Assembly (NCBI RefSeq): GCF_003545805.1 | Contig: NZ_NMQR01000037.1 | Location: forward strand, 1 to 41,633 | DNA length: 41,633 nt | From: Photorhabdus sp. CRCIA-P01 | Lineage (GTDB): Bacteria; Pseudomonadota; Gammaproteobacteria; Enterobacterales; Enterobacteriaceae | Reading direction: 5' to 3' | Part shown: in pieces, positions 33,029 to 40,892 of the stretch | Layout: each line of letters starts with the position of its first letter | Numbering within the stretch: the stretch's first letter is position 1 | Translations under genes and position numbers: made by a program | Notes under the pieces: model-generated | Told to the model about the DNA's origin: nothing | Seen by the model: the letters and a program-made list of their open reading frames with translations, nothing else | Databases searched by the model: none

Positions 33029-33171
33029 ATCTGGTTTCTATCGGGCCAATGCTGCAAGGTATGCGTAAACCAGTGAACGATTTGTCCCGTGGCGCTTTAG
33101 TAGACGATATTGTTTACACTGTCGCACTGACTGCGATTCAATCAGCGCAGGGAGAAGCGTAACCGTTTCTT
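33029..33171 (+). repeat. 143-bp direct repeat, right copy (pta 3'-end fragment)
   Basis: Exact copy of 30315-30457. It keeps the pta frame and stop codon but has no start, so it is a gene fragment. It is followed by a good terminator (33199-33235), which suggests this was the original pta end before the insert separated it. Confidence 0.95.
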
Positions 33172-33198
33172 ATCCATAGCAGATTAATGGCTGATAAA

Positions 33199-33235
33199 GG
33201 CTGAATCCTGTGTTTCACTGGGTTCGGCCTTTTTA
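33199..33235 (+). terminator. Terminator after the pta 3' fragment
   Basis: Stem GGCTGAATCC / GGGTTCGGCC (two G-T pairs) with an 11-base loop is followed by TTTTTATTTT. It is a textbook intrinsic terminator and probably the ancestral pta terminator. Confidence 0.8.
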
Positions 33236-33317
33236 TTTTCCTTTACCTTACTCGCTTTAACATTGCGATAGTGTGTATAATGTGTAATATGTGGCTATCA
33301 ACAACACACGGAGCATG

Positions 33318-33513
33318 GTGAAAAGTTCAGAGTTAATAATCAGAGTTAATAAAACTGTTAGAAAAAAATGGCTGGGCTTTAGAGCGAATAAAAGGTAGCC
33401 ATCATCAATTCAGGCATCCTGATTTTTCGATAGTTATAACCGTTCCTCATCCACGGAAAGACATAAAAATTGGAACATTACACAAGATTATGAAAGATGC
33501 CGATCTCAAATGA
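33318..33513 (+). pseudogene. hicA: hicA toxin gene inactivated by a 13-bp tandem duplication
   Basis: HicA is the small double-stranded-RNA-binding-fold mRNA interferase of HicAB toxin-antitoxin pairs. Reading from GTG 33318 gives VKSSELI; after the damage the other frame continues LLEKNGWALERIKGSHHQF and ends VPHPRKDIKIGTLHKIMKDADLK, a full-length HicA with the catalytic GSHH motif. The break is a direct duplication of TCAGAGTTAATAA (33327-33339 repeated at 33340-33352). Removing one copy restores one continuous frame of about 60 codons. As it stands, translation stops early, so the toxin is inactive. GGAG at 33310-33313 is the ribosome site. Confidence 0.9.
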
Positions 33514-33548
33514 AGTAACCAGAAATACTCAAATCAGGAGAAGAAAAT

Positions 33549-33962
33549 ATGTTATATCCCGCTTTTATTGAAGTTGATACAGATGGCAGTGCAAGCGGCT
33601 GGTTTCCTGATGTATCCGGCTGTTATTTTGCTGGCGATACACTTGAAGAAACCTGGCAAGATGCAAAAAGTGCTATTGAGGCACATTTTGAATTATTAGC
33701 GCAAAATGAATCAGAACTCCCCAAGGCCAGAACAATGCAAGAACATCTCGCTGAAAATATTTGTGAATATGTTGGTGGTCAATGGTTCTTAATTGATGTC
33801 AATATGGATAAATTCGATGGCAGAGCAGAACGGATCAACATTACCTTGCCACATCGTTTATTACATCGTATTGATACCATTGTACATGACCATCCTGAAT
33901 ATAGCAGCAGAAGCGGTTTTCTGGCTCAGGCTGCACGCAATGAACTGCAAAAAACAATTTAA
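33549..33962 (+). CDS. hicB: HicB antitoxin (toxin partner broken)
   Basis: HicB family antitoxin, 137 residues. An N-terminal partially degraded RNase-H-like domain (MLYPAFIEVDTDGSASGWFPDVSGCYFAGDTLEE) normally binds HicA. The C-terminal segment RINITLPHRLLHRIDTIVHDHPEYSSRSGFLAQAARNEL is a ribbon-helix-helix type DNA-binding domain for autoregulation. AGGAG lies 9 bases before the ATG. It is 35 bp after the broken hicA, so they formed an operon. The toxin is dead, so this is an orphan antitoxin that could still act as a repressor or neutralise other HicA toxins. A decayed copy lies at 39975-40096. Confidence 0.93.
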   Translation: MLYPAFIEVDTDGSASGWFPDVSGCYFAGDTLEETWQDAKSAIEAHFELLAQNESELPKARTMQEHLAENICEYVGGQWFLIDVNMDKFDGRAERINITLPHRLLHRIDTIVHDHPEYSSRSGFLAQAARNELQKTI

Positions 33963-33964
33963 TT

Positions 33965-33990
33965 GTGCCGCATATCTGCGGCACTTCACA
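33965..33990 (+). terminator. Terminator of the hicAB operon
   Basis: A perfect GTGCCGCA / TGCGGCAC stem with a 4-base loop, two bases after the hicB stop, followed by TTCACATTT. The equivalent hairpin is kept in the decayed copy at 40099-40117. Confidence 0.8.
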
Positions 33991-34059
33991 TTTATATTTA
34001 TCTGCACAAATTTAAAGTTAATAATAACATGAGTTGCAGAACAAATATTACAGCTATTT

Positions 34060-34550
34060 TTACGGATTTTTGGATAATAATACATAAGAAACTTGAGATT
34101 GTATTTTATGTCCTGATAACCAGTTGTTAAATTCAATCCCTGTCTTATATATACCCTATGGATTTCAAGATGCATCGCGACGGCAAGGGAGTGAATCCCC
34201 GGGAGCATAGCGAACTATATGACCAGGGTGAGCGAGTGCAACCAACAAAGAGGCAACTTGAAAGATAACGGGTATATCTACATTCCTGACCCTGTAAATA
34301 ATTCTATCTCATTATCACTATTTTCAGTTTTCTTATTCGTTAGTGTAAGTTTATTCGATGTGTTGACTGTAAATTTAAGAACACAATTTTCATATATAAG
34401 ACATTATTTTGGTCTTTGTCAATCCATTTACCGTTATTGCGTTTCTACCTGATTTCTAATGTCCTCCAGATCTTCCATACAGGCGATACTGAAACTGCTA
34501 ATAACTAATAAAAATGGCGAAATAAAGAAAACCTTTTTATTAAAATTCAT
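34060..34550 (-). pseudogene. Broken copy of the secreted-protein gene orfX, split by an ERIC
   Basis: Compared with the intact gene at 40187-40864, the 5' part reads MNFNKKVFFISPFLLVISS then FSIACMEDLEDIRNQVET before a stop, and the 3' part reads KTGIEFNNWLSGHKIQSQVS then YVLLSKNP and stop. Between them lie an ERIC (34149-34277) and about 150 bases that do not resemble orfX. The middle of the gene is lost, so this is a remnant; only the signal peptide and the last 30 residues survive. Confidence 0.85.
34149..34277 (+). repeat. Complete ERIC element inside the broken orfX
   Basis: A 129-bp element with ends ATATACCC and GGGTATAT and the ERIC core GTGAATCCCCGGGAGCATAG ... ACCAGGGTGAGCGAG. Orientation is opposite to the copies at 3604 and 40893. 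It marks a rearrangement junction, because sequence on its right side is not orfX-derived until about 34450. Confidence 0.92.
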
Positions 34551-34722
34551 GTTTCTCTCCTTACTTGATTTATGGTTTTAGCACTAAATGAAACAAAAAT
34601 TAATTTCGCTATTATTAAATTGAAATACAATTTACGACATAAATAACAATCTGAATCACAACTCAGGCATAAATAAGAAATTAATAACAACAGAGCATTA
34701 CAATATAAATCATTTAATTCAA

Positions 34723-34762
34723 TTAATAATCTATCCTTCCTTAAATAAGGATAGATTATTAA
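34723..34762 (+). repeat. Perfect 16-bp hairpin upstream of the haemagglutinin gene
   Basis: Arms TTAATAATCTATCCTT and AAGGATAGATTATTAA around an 8-base loop, 67 bases before the haemagglutinin start. The duplicated block at 41160-41205 keeps the right arm and loop, but its left arm has diverged. A leader hairpin or regulator site is possible. Confidence 0.6.
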
Positions 34763-34829
34763 ATCAAAAAATACAAATTACAGAATTATTAAACTGTAAA
34801 ATATTTTATTTAAACACATCAGAATCAAT

Positions 34830-35303
34830 ATGGGAAAATTTATAAAACAATTTAACGCTGGGATATCTCACAATACGTATAAAGAGTTTAATACCGGCAC
34901 TCAGGGCGCAGTATTAAATAACGCCACACAAGCAGTTAACTCTCAACTTGCCGGCCAAATCAATGCCAACGCCAATCTGCATGGAAAAGCAGCCCAACTT
35001 ATTATCAACGAAGTCACTGGAAGCAACCGTTCCGAACTACTGGGACAGCTGGAGGTTGCCGGCCAGAAAGCCAACATCATGATAGCCAACCCCAATGGTA
35101 TTACCTGTAATGGATGTGGATTTATTAATACCTCAGGAGCAGTATTGACACCGCAATTTGATAAACAAGGTGCACTTGAAGCCCTGAAAGTGACAAAAGG
35201 CCAAATCACCATTGGTGGCAAAGGGTTAAATGGCCAGTCAACAGATTATGTCGATATTATCAGCCGGGCTACTGAACTGAATGGAAAAATAATAGAATTT
35301 TAG
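34830..35303 (+). CDS. Two-partner-secretion haemagglutinin, N-terminal piece (frameshifted, no signal peptide)
   Basis: Encodes most of a TPS/haemagglutination-activity domain of the FhaB/CdiA family: AGISHNTYKEFNTGTQGAVLNN, then GKAAQLIINEVTGSNRSELLG, then IMIANPNGITCNGCGFINTS, the region that normally docks with a TpsB/CdiB outer-membrane transporter. The usual N-terminal signal peptide and first 40-60 residues are missing: the start MGKFIKQF runs straight into the TPS repeat, with no good ribosome site. The frame ends at TAG 35303. The rest of the gene continues in the -1 frame, open from 35276, so a single-base deletion around 35276-35300 explains the break. No transporter gene is in the window. 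Confidence 0.82.
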   Translation: MGKFIKQFNAGISHNTYKEFNTGTQGAVLNNATQAVNSQLAGQINANANLHGKAAQLIINEVTGSNRSELLGQLEVAGQKANIMIANPNGITCNGCGFINTSGAVLTPQFDKQGALEALKVTKGQITIGGKGLNGQSTDYVDIISRATELNGKIIEF

Positions 35304-35329
35304 AATCAAAATTAAGCGCCGGAAATAAT

Positions 35330-38300
35330 TTGGTTTTTGATTTTAAAGAATCAATTCTGATAAAAAATAAATTACCTGATGAAGCCAACAGTATTGATCA
35401 AATAATATCTGATAATAGCCAGATATCTTTAAATGCAAAGAATATTTTGCTGCACGCCAAAGGCATTGATGTTTCAACCGGGATAAAAGCAGATAATGAT
35501 ATTAATATTATCTCTGACGACACCATTAAAGTATCTTTATCCGCCTTAAATTCTGGAGAAAATATTGCTATAACGGCACTTAATGACATTAACTTATTAC
35601 AAAGCAATTTAAAAAGTAAAAACGTTGCTTTGATGAGTCATAATGGCAATTTAAATATAAAAGATCCTTTAAGATCTTTTCATTTAGATAATACCCGCTG
35701 GCTAAACAAATTAGATGCATCTGACGATTTAAGTTTTTCTGCTGGAAAAAACATTTACATTAAAGATACGTTATTTGCATCCAAAAGTAAAAATATTTCA
35801 TTCAATGCTAATAAAGATATTACTATTGAACACACAGATGATTTACTGAACCATCATAACATAATGCAACCAATTTCAGTTGATCGAGAAGCAGAACTGT
35901 TCAGTAGCTTATCTCCCACAGCAACATTAAATTCATCTGGTTCAATTTTAATGAATAGCGGTGGAAGTCTATCTTTAAACAGAGTAAATTTAGAAGCTGA
36001 TAAAGATATTGAACTATATGCTGGTTACGATTTTAATCATTATATAAAAGCAATTAATCCTAAGAATTTCAGAGTTTCGACTATCGCCAGATTTCCAAAT
36101 CTCCAAACTCATATTAAATCTGGCAATAATTTACTCATCAATACACGGCATGATATCACTTTAGAAGGCTCAGACATTTTAACGAAAGGTTCAACCAATT
36201 TATTAGCCGGAAACTCAATAAATTTATTATCGATATCTTATAAGTTTTTTGAGGAAACGATGATAGAGATAATGAACTATCTCTTTCCTTTTAAAAATCC
36301 GTCTATAAATATGAATTATATTATTACAACGATTAAGGCTGATAAAGATATAAATTTAACAACCGGTGGAAAGCTTTTAGCAGAAGCTACAAAATTATCA
36401 GCTAATGGTAATATTATCGCATTTTCTGACGATAATATGAACTTTGAGTCAGTGACTATTTCTGATCGCAACTATTCTAAAGATACTGGACGCGTTGAAA
36501 AAACAACCAATAAAGTATCTGAATTAACTGCTGGTGGTATTTTAAAACTATTTACCAATGGAAGTATTTTATTTGAAGCAACTAAATTAACCGCGAAAGG
36601 GTTAGGAGCTGTTTGGAAAGATCCTATTCCTGTGTCAAACCATAGTGGTCCGGTAGTCAATGTAGAATCCAAAGTACGAGATGCTCAAGAAAAGCTTGAA
36701 ATTATTCAAAAGGAAAAAGCTCCCTTAGAAAAAGAAGTGAATGATTTAAAGCTGGCTATTGCAAAAATAGAAGCTCCATTTAACGATTTTCATGAAAAAA
36801 CAAAAAGAAATGGAAAGCCTAATGGTAACAAAGGTATATTATTCATGAGAGATTTGGCTACTAAAGAAAAACGAGAAAAATTAGCCCTCAAACTTACTGA
36901 GTTAAATGAAATAGAATCTAAATTTAAACAAGCTACAAATGTATTATATACAGCTAATAATCAATTAGCCCAAGCTAAACAAGAGGCTAAAAATAAAGGT
37001 GATTCTGAAATAAAATTACAAACTGATATAGATGCCCATAATAAAGCAGAAGCAATGCGTATAGGGACTATCGATGTTGCGGCTAAAGGTGGATATTTAT
37101 ATGCCAAAGCACAAATGAATTCAGAGAAACATAAAATAACCCGAAAAAGTTCAAGCGGAGGTTTCTTTGGTGGTACTAAAACAACCACGACAGTTAGTCA
37201 TAAAACTGGCCATGATGTAAGCGAATTTATTGCGGCTGGAAATATTACTATGCTAAGTCATGATGACAGTACTTATGAAGCGAGTAAAATAGAAGCAGGT
37301 AAAAACATTAGACTTATTAGTACTCATGGTTCAGTTAATTTTAAATCTATGCCAAATACTTCATTTGAGCAAACGACTAGTCATTCGAAAGGTTTTTTCA
37401 TTAAACAATCTAATAGTGGACATAATAACACCACTTGGACATTACCAGCGATATCTGCTGGGAGCTTATTTACTGTAGATGCTAATTCAGGAATTAACGC
37501 TGATATTAAGACACAAAAAAGCCAATCTCTGCAAACTGCATTGAAGATGCTTGGAGAAAATCCAGAAACTGCTTGGTTAAAAGATTTAAACAATCGACAT
37601 GATGTAAAATGGAATGAAGTTCAGGATGCTTATGAGAATTGGAATTACAGTAACCAACAATTAAGCCCGGTAGCTTCTGCTGTTATAGCAATAGCCGTAG
37701 CAGCAGTGACTGCGGGATCGAGTTTAGTTGTCGCTGCTGGCGCATCTGCGGCTTCTACCGCTACGGGAGTTGGTGCAGCGACAGCCGCAACAGCAACGAC
37801 TACAGGCGCTGTTGTTTCCGGCGCAACCATTGCAGGTATATCGTCTTTAGCTTCTAAGGCAGCGGTTACTCTGGTTAATAACCAAGGAAACTTATCTAAA
37901 ACCTTTAGAGATTTAGGTAATAGTGACACGGTAAAATCCACCATTACTTCAATGGCGATTGGTGGTGCACTGACCGGGTTCGATCAAGCGATGGGTTGGA
38001 CTGCCACTAAAGATGGCGCTAACGCAGCGGCTTCATCAACCCATTCAAATATCCCTCTATTAAGTAAAGGCGCAGATTGGAGCAAAGTCGCTCAACGTGT
38101 TGCTGGACAATCAATTATCAGTTCCAGTTTAAATACCACAATTAATGGTGGCAGCTTTAAAGATAATTTTGCTACAGCATTGCTTGCCAGTGCCGGCAAT
38201 CAAATTAATGCAGAAGGAGCGAATGTTATAGGAGACTATGGCAAAGTACTCGGCATTCCTGGAAAGGCCATTAGCCATGCAGCAGTATCAGCTATTGCTG

Positions 38301-39445
38301 CACACATTGGAGGTGGAGATGCAAGGGGCGCAGCCGCTGGCGCACTCGCCGCTGAACTTGGAGCCGTGACGCTGGCTAAGACATTTAATGATCCAGCACA
38401 AATTCTGGCAGGCGGCAAAATCATCGGCGGTATTGCCGGTGCATTTGCTACAAATAGTGCACAAGGCGTTAACAGTGGCGCAAATGCGAGTGAAATCGTT
38501 CTTGAGCATAACTTCTTTGCGCATGATCTGCTTGAGTTGGACGAAGCAATCAAGGCAGCGAAAGAGAAAGGTGAAGACACAGCCTCTATCTTTGAAAGAA
38601 AGCGCAATAACCTAGCAGAACAGCGGGAATCCGTCAAAGCAGAGTGCCAAGCTCATCCGACCATCTGCGCTCTTACACTTCGCGAGTACGCCAATCAAGC
38701 ACTAGAGTCCGTCGACACCCTTATCGGCAGACTTTATTTTGATCGTAGTGTTGTAGCATTCACCCATGAAGAATCGGCTAAGGATAACGCCGTCATTGAC
38801 AATTACACAAATGGAACTGGTCAATCACTGGAATATGTGCTTAACGGTGCAAAATTTCTGGGTGGCGAAGACACCAAATTTTCGATGACAGGAAAAAGCA
38901 TCAAAACACGAGTCCATAACCAACAAGTAAATCCGTCAAATTCTGCGCCAGAGGTAGTTGTAATAAAGACAGAGTCAGGCAAAAAAGGAAATTGGAACAA
39001 GGACCTAAACAAACCTCAACCAAATACGATTTATCATGTGGATGGAAATAAAACATACCATACTGATTCCTTGAGCAGACCTGTTAACATTGAGGCTTCA
39101 TTAACTCTGTCGAGTAATGATCGTAATTACTATCAGCAACGCAAAACTGGTCACCAGGGCAATTCAGGAGATGATGGAGGTCATTTGATAGGCACTATTT
39201 TCAATGGCCCAGGTGAAAAGCTTAACATGGTGCCGATGGAATCCAGCTTAAATAGACATGGTGCATGGAGAGATATGGAGAGAACTTGGGCTGATGCGTT
39301 AAAAACTGGTAAGACAGTTGATGTGAAGATAAAGCCTACTTATTCTAATGATAGTCTTAGACCTGACAAATTTACTGTGAGTTATTCAGTAGATAATGGT
39401 AGAGTTATTGACAGAGTCTTCAAAAATGCTCCGAGCGAAAAATGA
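35330..39445 (+). CDS. CdiA/FhaB-type polymorphic toxin, main body with C-terminal nuclease (5' frameshift)
   Basis: Continuation of the haemagglutinin, 1371 residues from the TTG at 35330; translated sequence homologous to the upstream piece begins at 35303. Order: adhesin repeats (about 1-440, many KNI and KDI beta-turns), a charged coiled coil (about 445-565), the family motif SSSGGFFGGTKTTTTVSHKT near 605, a hydrophobic Ala-rich stretch (783-843), a DUF637-like haemagglutinin region (to about 1045), a degenerate VENN-like pretoxin border (ASEIVLEHNFF near 1053), and a variable C-terminus. The last about 100 residues contain DDGGHLIG, LNMVPMESSLN and WRDMERTWADAL, the signature of DNA/RNA non-specific endonucleases (Endonuclease_NS_2 type). 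The family acts in contact-dependent killing of related bacteria. Without the N-terminus it is probably not exported now, so it may be a pseudogene or a recombination reservoir. Confidence 0.85.
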   Translation: MVFDFKESILIKNKLPDEANSIDQIISDNSQISLNAKNILLHAKGIDVSTGIKADNDINIISDDTIKVSLSALNSGENIAITALNDINLLQSNLKSKNVALMSHNGNLNIKDPLRSFHLDNTRWLNKLDASDDLSFSAGKNIYIKDTLFASKSKNISFNANKDITIEHTDDLLNHHNIMQPISVDREAELFSSLSPTATLNSSGSILMNSGGSLSLNRVNLEADKDIELYAGYDFNHYIKAINPKNFRVSTIARFPNLQTHIKSGNNLLINTRHDITLEGSDILTKGSTNLLAGNSINLLSISYKFFEETMIEIMNYLFPFKNPSINMNYIITTIKADKDINLTTGGKLLAEATKLSANGNIIAFSDDNMNFESVTISDRNYSKDTGRVEKTTNKVSELTAGGILKLFTNGSILFEATKLTAKGLGAVWKDPIPVSNHSGPVVNVESKVRDAQEKLEIIQKEKAPLEKEVNDLKLAIAKIEAPFNDFHEKTKRNGKPNGNKGILFMRDLATKEKREKLALKLTELNEIESKFKQATNVLYTANNQLAQAKQEAKNKGDSEIKLQTDIDAHNKAEAMRIGTIDVAAKGGYLYAKAQMNSEKHKITRKSSSGGFFGGTKTTTTVSHKTGHDVSEFIAAGNITMLSHDDSTYEASKIEAGKNIRLISTHGSVNFKSMPNTSFEQTTSHSKGFFIKQSNSGHNNTTWTLPAISAGSLFTVDANSGINADIKTQKSQSLQTALKMLGENPETAWLKDLNNRHDVKWNEVQDAYENWNYSNQQLSPVASAVIAIAVAAVTAGSSLVVAAGASAASTATGVGAATAATATTTGAVVSGATIAGISSLASKAAVTLVNNQGNLSKTFRDLGNSDTVKSTITSMAIGGALTGFDQAMGWTATKDGANAAASSTHSNIPLLSKGADWSKVAQRVAGQSIISSSLNTTINGGSFKDNFATALLASAGNQINAEGANVIGDYGKVLGIPGKAISHAAVSAIAAHIGGGDARGAAAGALAAELGAVTLAKTFNDPAQILAGGKIIGGIAGAFATNSAQGVNSGANASEIVLEHNFFAHDLLELDEAIKAAKEKGEDTASIFERKRNNLAEQRESVKAECQAHPTICALTLREYANQALESVDTLIGRLYFDRSVVAFTHEESAKDNAVIDNYTNGTGQSLEYVLNGAKFLGGEDTKFSMTGKSIKTRVHNQQVNPSNSAPEVVVIKTESGKKGNWNKDLNKPQPNTIYHVDGNKTYHTDSLSRPVNIEASLTLSSNDRNYYQQRKTGHQGNSGDDGGHLIGTIFNGPGEKLNMVPMESSLNRHGAWRDMERTWADALKTGKTVDVKIKPTYSNDSLRPDKFTVSYSVDNGRVIDRVFKNAPSEK

Positions 39446-39777
39446 TGAGAGATGATCAAGAGATTTATAATGATATTGGTAAGGTTTTATTTTCTATAGC
39501 TCCTGATGATGCATCTAAGGTCATTGTTAATGCTTCATTAGAACCCAAAAATGATAGCGGTGAGTTTATTTACGATTACGTTAATAAGAATGGCGAAGAA
39601 AAATGGATTAATGATACTTATGATGCCAGTCCTCAACTGTTAGATTTACTGGTTGAGTTAAGGATCTATCTTTTAGATAATTTTAAATCGGAAAAACCAC
39701 CTTTTTGGCATTCCTGTGTTATCACACTTGATATTGAAAAAGTGAAAATCAATGTAAATCTCAAATACGAAGATTAA
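39442..39777 (+). CDS. Probable immunity protein, YezG/DUF600-like
   Basis: A 111-residue acidic cytoplasmic protein overlapping the toxin stop by 4 bp (ATGA), the usual arrangement of toxin-immunity pairs. The pattern IYNDIGKVLFSIAPDDASKV, then EFIYDYVNKNGEEKWIND and LLDLLVELRIYLLDN, fits the YezG/DUF600 immunity family, known partners of toxins with the same nuclease type. It would neutralise the nuclease domain ending at 39445. An intrinsic terminator follows at 39788. Being intact beside a frameshifted toxin, it may be kept to protect against sister cells bearing the toxin. Confidence 0.8.
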   Translation: MMRDDQEIYNDIGKVLFSIAPDDASKVIVNASLEPKNDSGEFIYDYVNKNGEEKWINDTYDASPQLLDLLVELRIYLLDNFKSEKPPFWHSCVITLDIEKVKINVNLKYED

Positions 39778-39787
39778 CCCGAAAACG

Positions 39788-39816
39788 ATCCCAGCTATTA
39801 CGCTGGGATTTTCTTT
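39788..39816 (+). terminator. Terminator of the toxin-immunity unit
   Basis: A perfect ATCCCAGC / GCTGGGAT stem with a 6-base loop is followed by TTTCTTT, 11 bases after the immunity stop. Confidence 0.85.
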
Positions 39817-39856
39817 ACCCCAACTTGTTCTCAAGAAGCCAAATCACCAACCGCTT

Positions 39857-39974
39857 AGAAAGTTCTTGAAGCAGCTTGTTTGGCGTAGGAAAAACGTCCA
39901 GATCTGATCATTGATGGCCCATTGCAATACAACTCCGCAATTATGGCAGACGTGGCGAAATCCAAAGTACCAAA
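39857..39974 (+). pseudogene. Diverged fragment of pta
   Basis: Aligns with pta 30107-30226, the coding region for [20 protein letters not shown], with scattered substitutions including CAG to TAG. It lacks a start. It is joined in frame to the hicB remnant that follows. Being diverged, it is older than the exact copy at 33029. Confidence 0.85.
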
Positions 39975-40096
39975 ACATCTCGCTGAAAACCTTGGCAAAT
40001 ATATTGGTGGTCAATGGATCTTAGTTGACGTCAATATGGATAAATTCGATAACAGAGCAGAACGGTGCACGTAATGAACCGCAAAAAACAATTTAA
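39975..40096 (+). pseudogene. hicB remnant with internal deletion, fused to pta fragment
   Basis: Reads [20 protein letters not shown], then [10 protein letters not shown], matching hicB from about codon 66. About 95 bases are then missing, and it resumes with the ARNEPQKTI end. The fusion to the pta fragment is in frame, but there is no start codon and the ribbon-helix-helix domain is deleted. The hicB terminator hairpin follows at 40099-40117. Confidence 0.85.
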
Positions 40097-40098
40097 TC

Positions 40099-40120
40099 GT
40101 GCCGCATATTGCGGCACTTT
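40099..40120 (+). terminator. Relict hicAB terminator hairpin
   Basis: GTGCCGCA / TGCGGCAC stem with a 3-base loop, copy of the structure at 33965-33984, followed by TTTATATTT. Confidence 0.7.
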
Positions 40121-40186
40121 ATATTTATCTGCACAAATTTAATGTTGATAATTATATGGTAACAGAACAGAGGTTAAACCTTATTT

Positions 40187-40864
40187 TTATGGCTTTTTCG
40201 GTAACAATACATAAGCAACTTTATGTTGTATTCTTTTTCCTGATAACCATTGGTTAAATTCAGCGCCTACCCTATATTCAGGAGGCTTACAGCTACTCAC
40301 TTTAGCACCCGATGTTCCTGTTCTACCAAGCCCATATGTCCCCCCACCTTCCGCTTTAAGGCCACACCCATGTCCTCCTTTGTTTACCGGTGTACTGAAT
40401 TCTTTATATAACCAACCAGATCCTTCTGTAGTGAATTCTATAGTAATTTTGGGCTTTTCACTTTTCGGATATGTTATTGCATAAGTATATTCAGGTGTAA
40501 TTCCACAATAGCTTTCTTCTGTAACACAAGGGATTGCATTATATTTATTGCTGTCTAATGATATATATTCATTTTTGCCCATCCCTCTATACCAATAACT
40601 TGCTTTTTCTGCATTATAATCCTGGTTATGAGTAGAAGTGTTATTTAATTCAACGTCATTTCTCTTTTCAAAACCGCTTAATTTCGCTCTAAGTTTGCAA
40701 TTTTCATACAGCGACATCACTTCAGTATTTTGCAGGCCATTGCTTCTTATTACTTTTTTTACCTCAGTTCTAACTTCCTCCGGATCTTCCACACAGGCCA
40801 TACTGAAACTACTAATCGCTAATAAAAACGGGGAAATAAGGAAAAATTTTTTATTCAAATGCAT
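40187..40864 (-). CDS. Secreted or lipid-anchored protein of unknown function (orfX, intact copy)
   Basis: A 225-residue protein with a clear signal peptide: MHLNKKFFLISPFLLAISS, then FSMAC. Cleavage before C24 could be by signal peptidase I or, since SMAC is a permissive lipobox, as a lipoprotein. The mature part has several cysteines (C24, one near 56, a pair in PCVTEESYCG, one in GHGCGL and one in SSCKPP), suggesting disulfides in the periplasm or outside. The blocks YWYRGMGKNEY and PEYTYAITYPKS, with the Gly-rich GGGTYGLGRTGTSG, faintly recall ADP-ribosyltransferase-like toxins, but this is a guess; I do not recognise the family. AGGAGAG precedes the ATG. It belongs to the duplicated block beside pta, and a broken sister copy is at 34060-34550. 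Confidence 0.75.
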   Translation of the reverse strand: MHLNKKFFLISPFLLAISSFSMACVEDPEEVRTEVKKVIRSNGLQNTEVMSLYENCKLRAKLSGFEKRNDVELNNTSTHNQDYNAEKASYWYRGMGKNEYISLDSNKYNAIPCVTEESYCGITPEYTYAITYPKSEKPKITIEFTTEGSGWLYKEFSTPVNKGGHGCGLKAEGGGTYGLGRTGTSGAKVSSCKPPEYRVGAEFNQWLSGKRIQHKVAYVLLPKKP

Positions 40865-40892
40865 GCTTCTCTCCTTGCTTTATTTATGGTTT

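Noticed and set aside
34219-34452. 77-codon plus-strand frame
   Set aside because: Starts inside an ERIC and passes through rearranged orfX debris.
35276-35303. Programmed -1 frameshift in the haemagglutinin
   Set aside because: No slippery heptamer followed by a stem or pseudoknot is seen, and the gene also lacks its signal peptide, so mutation is simpler.
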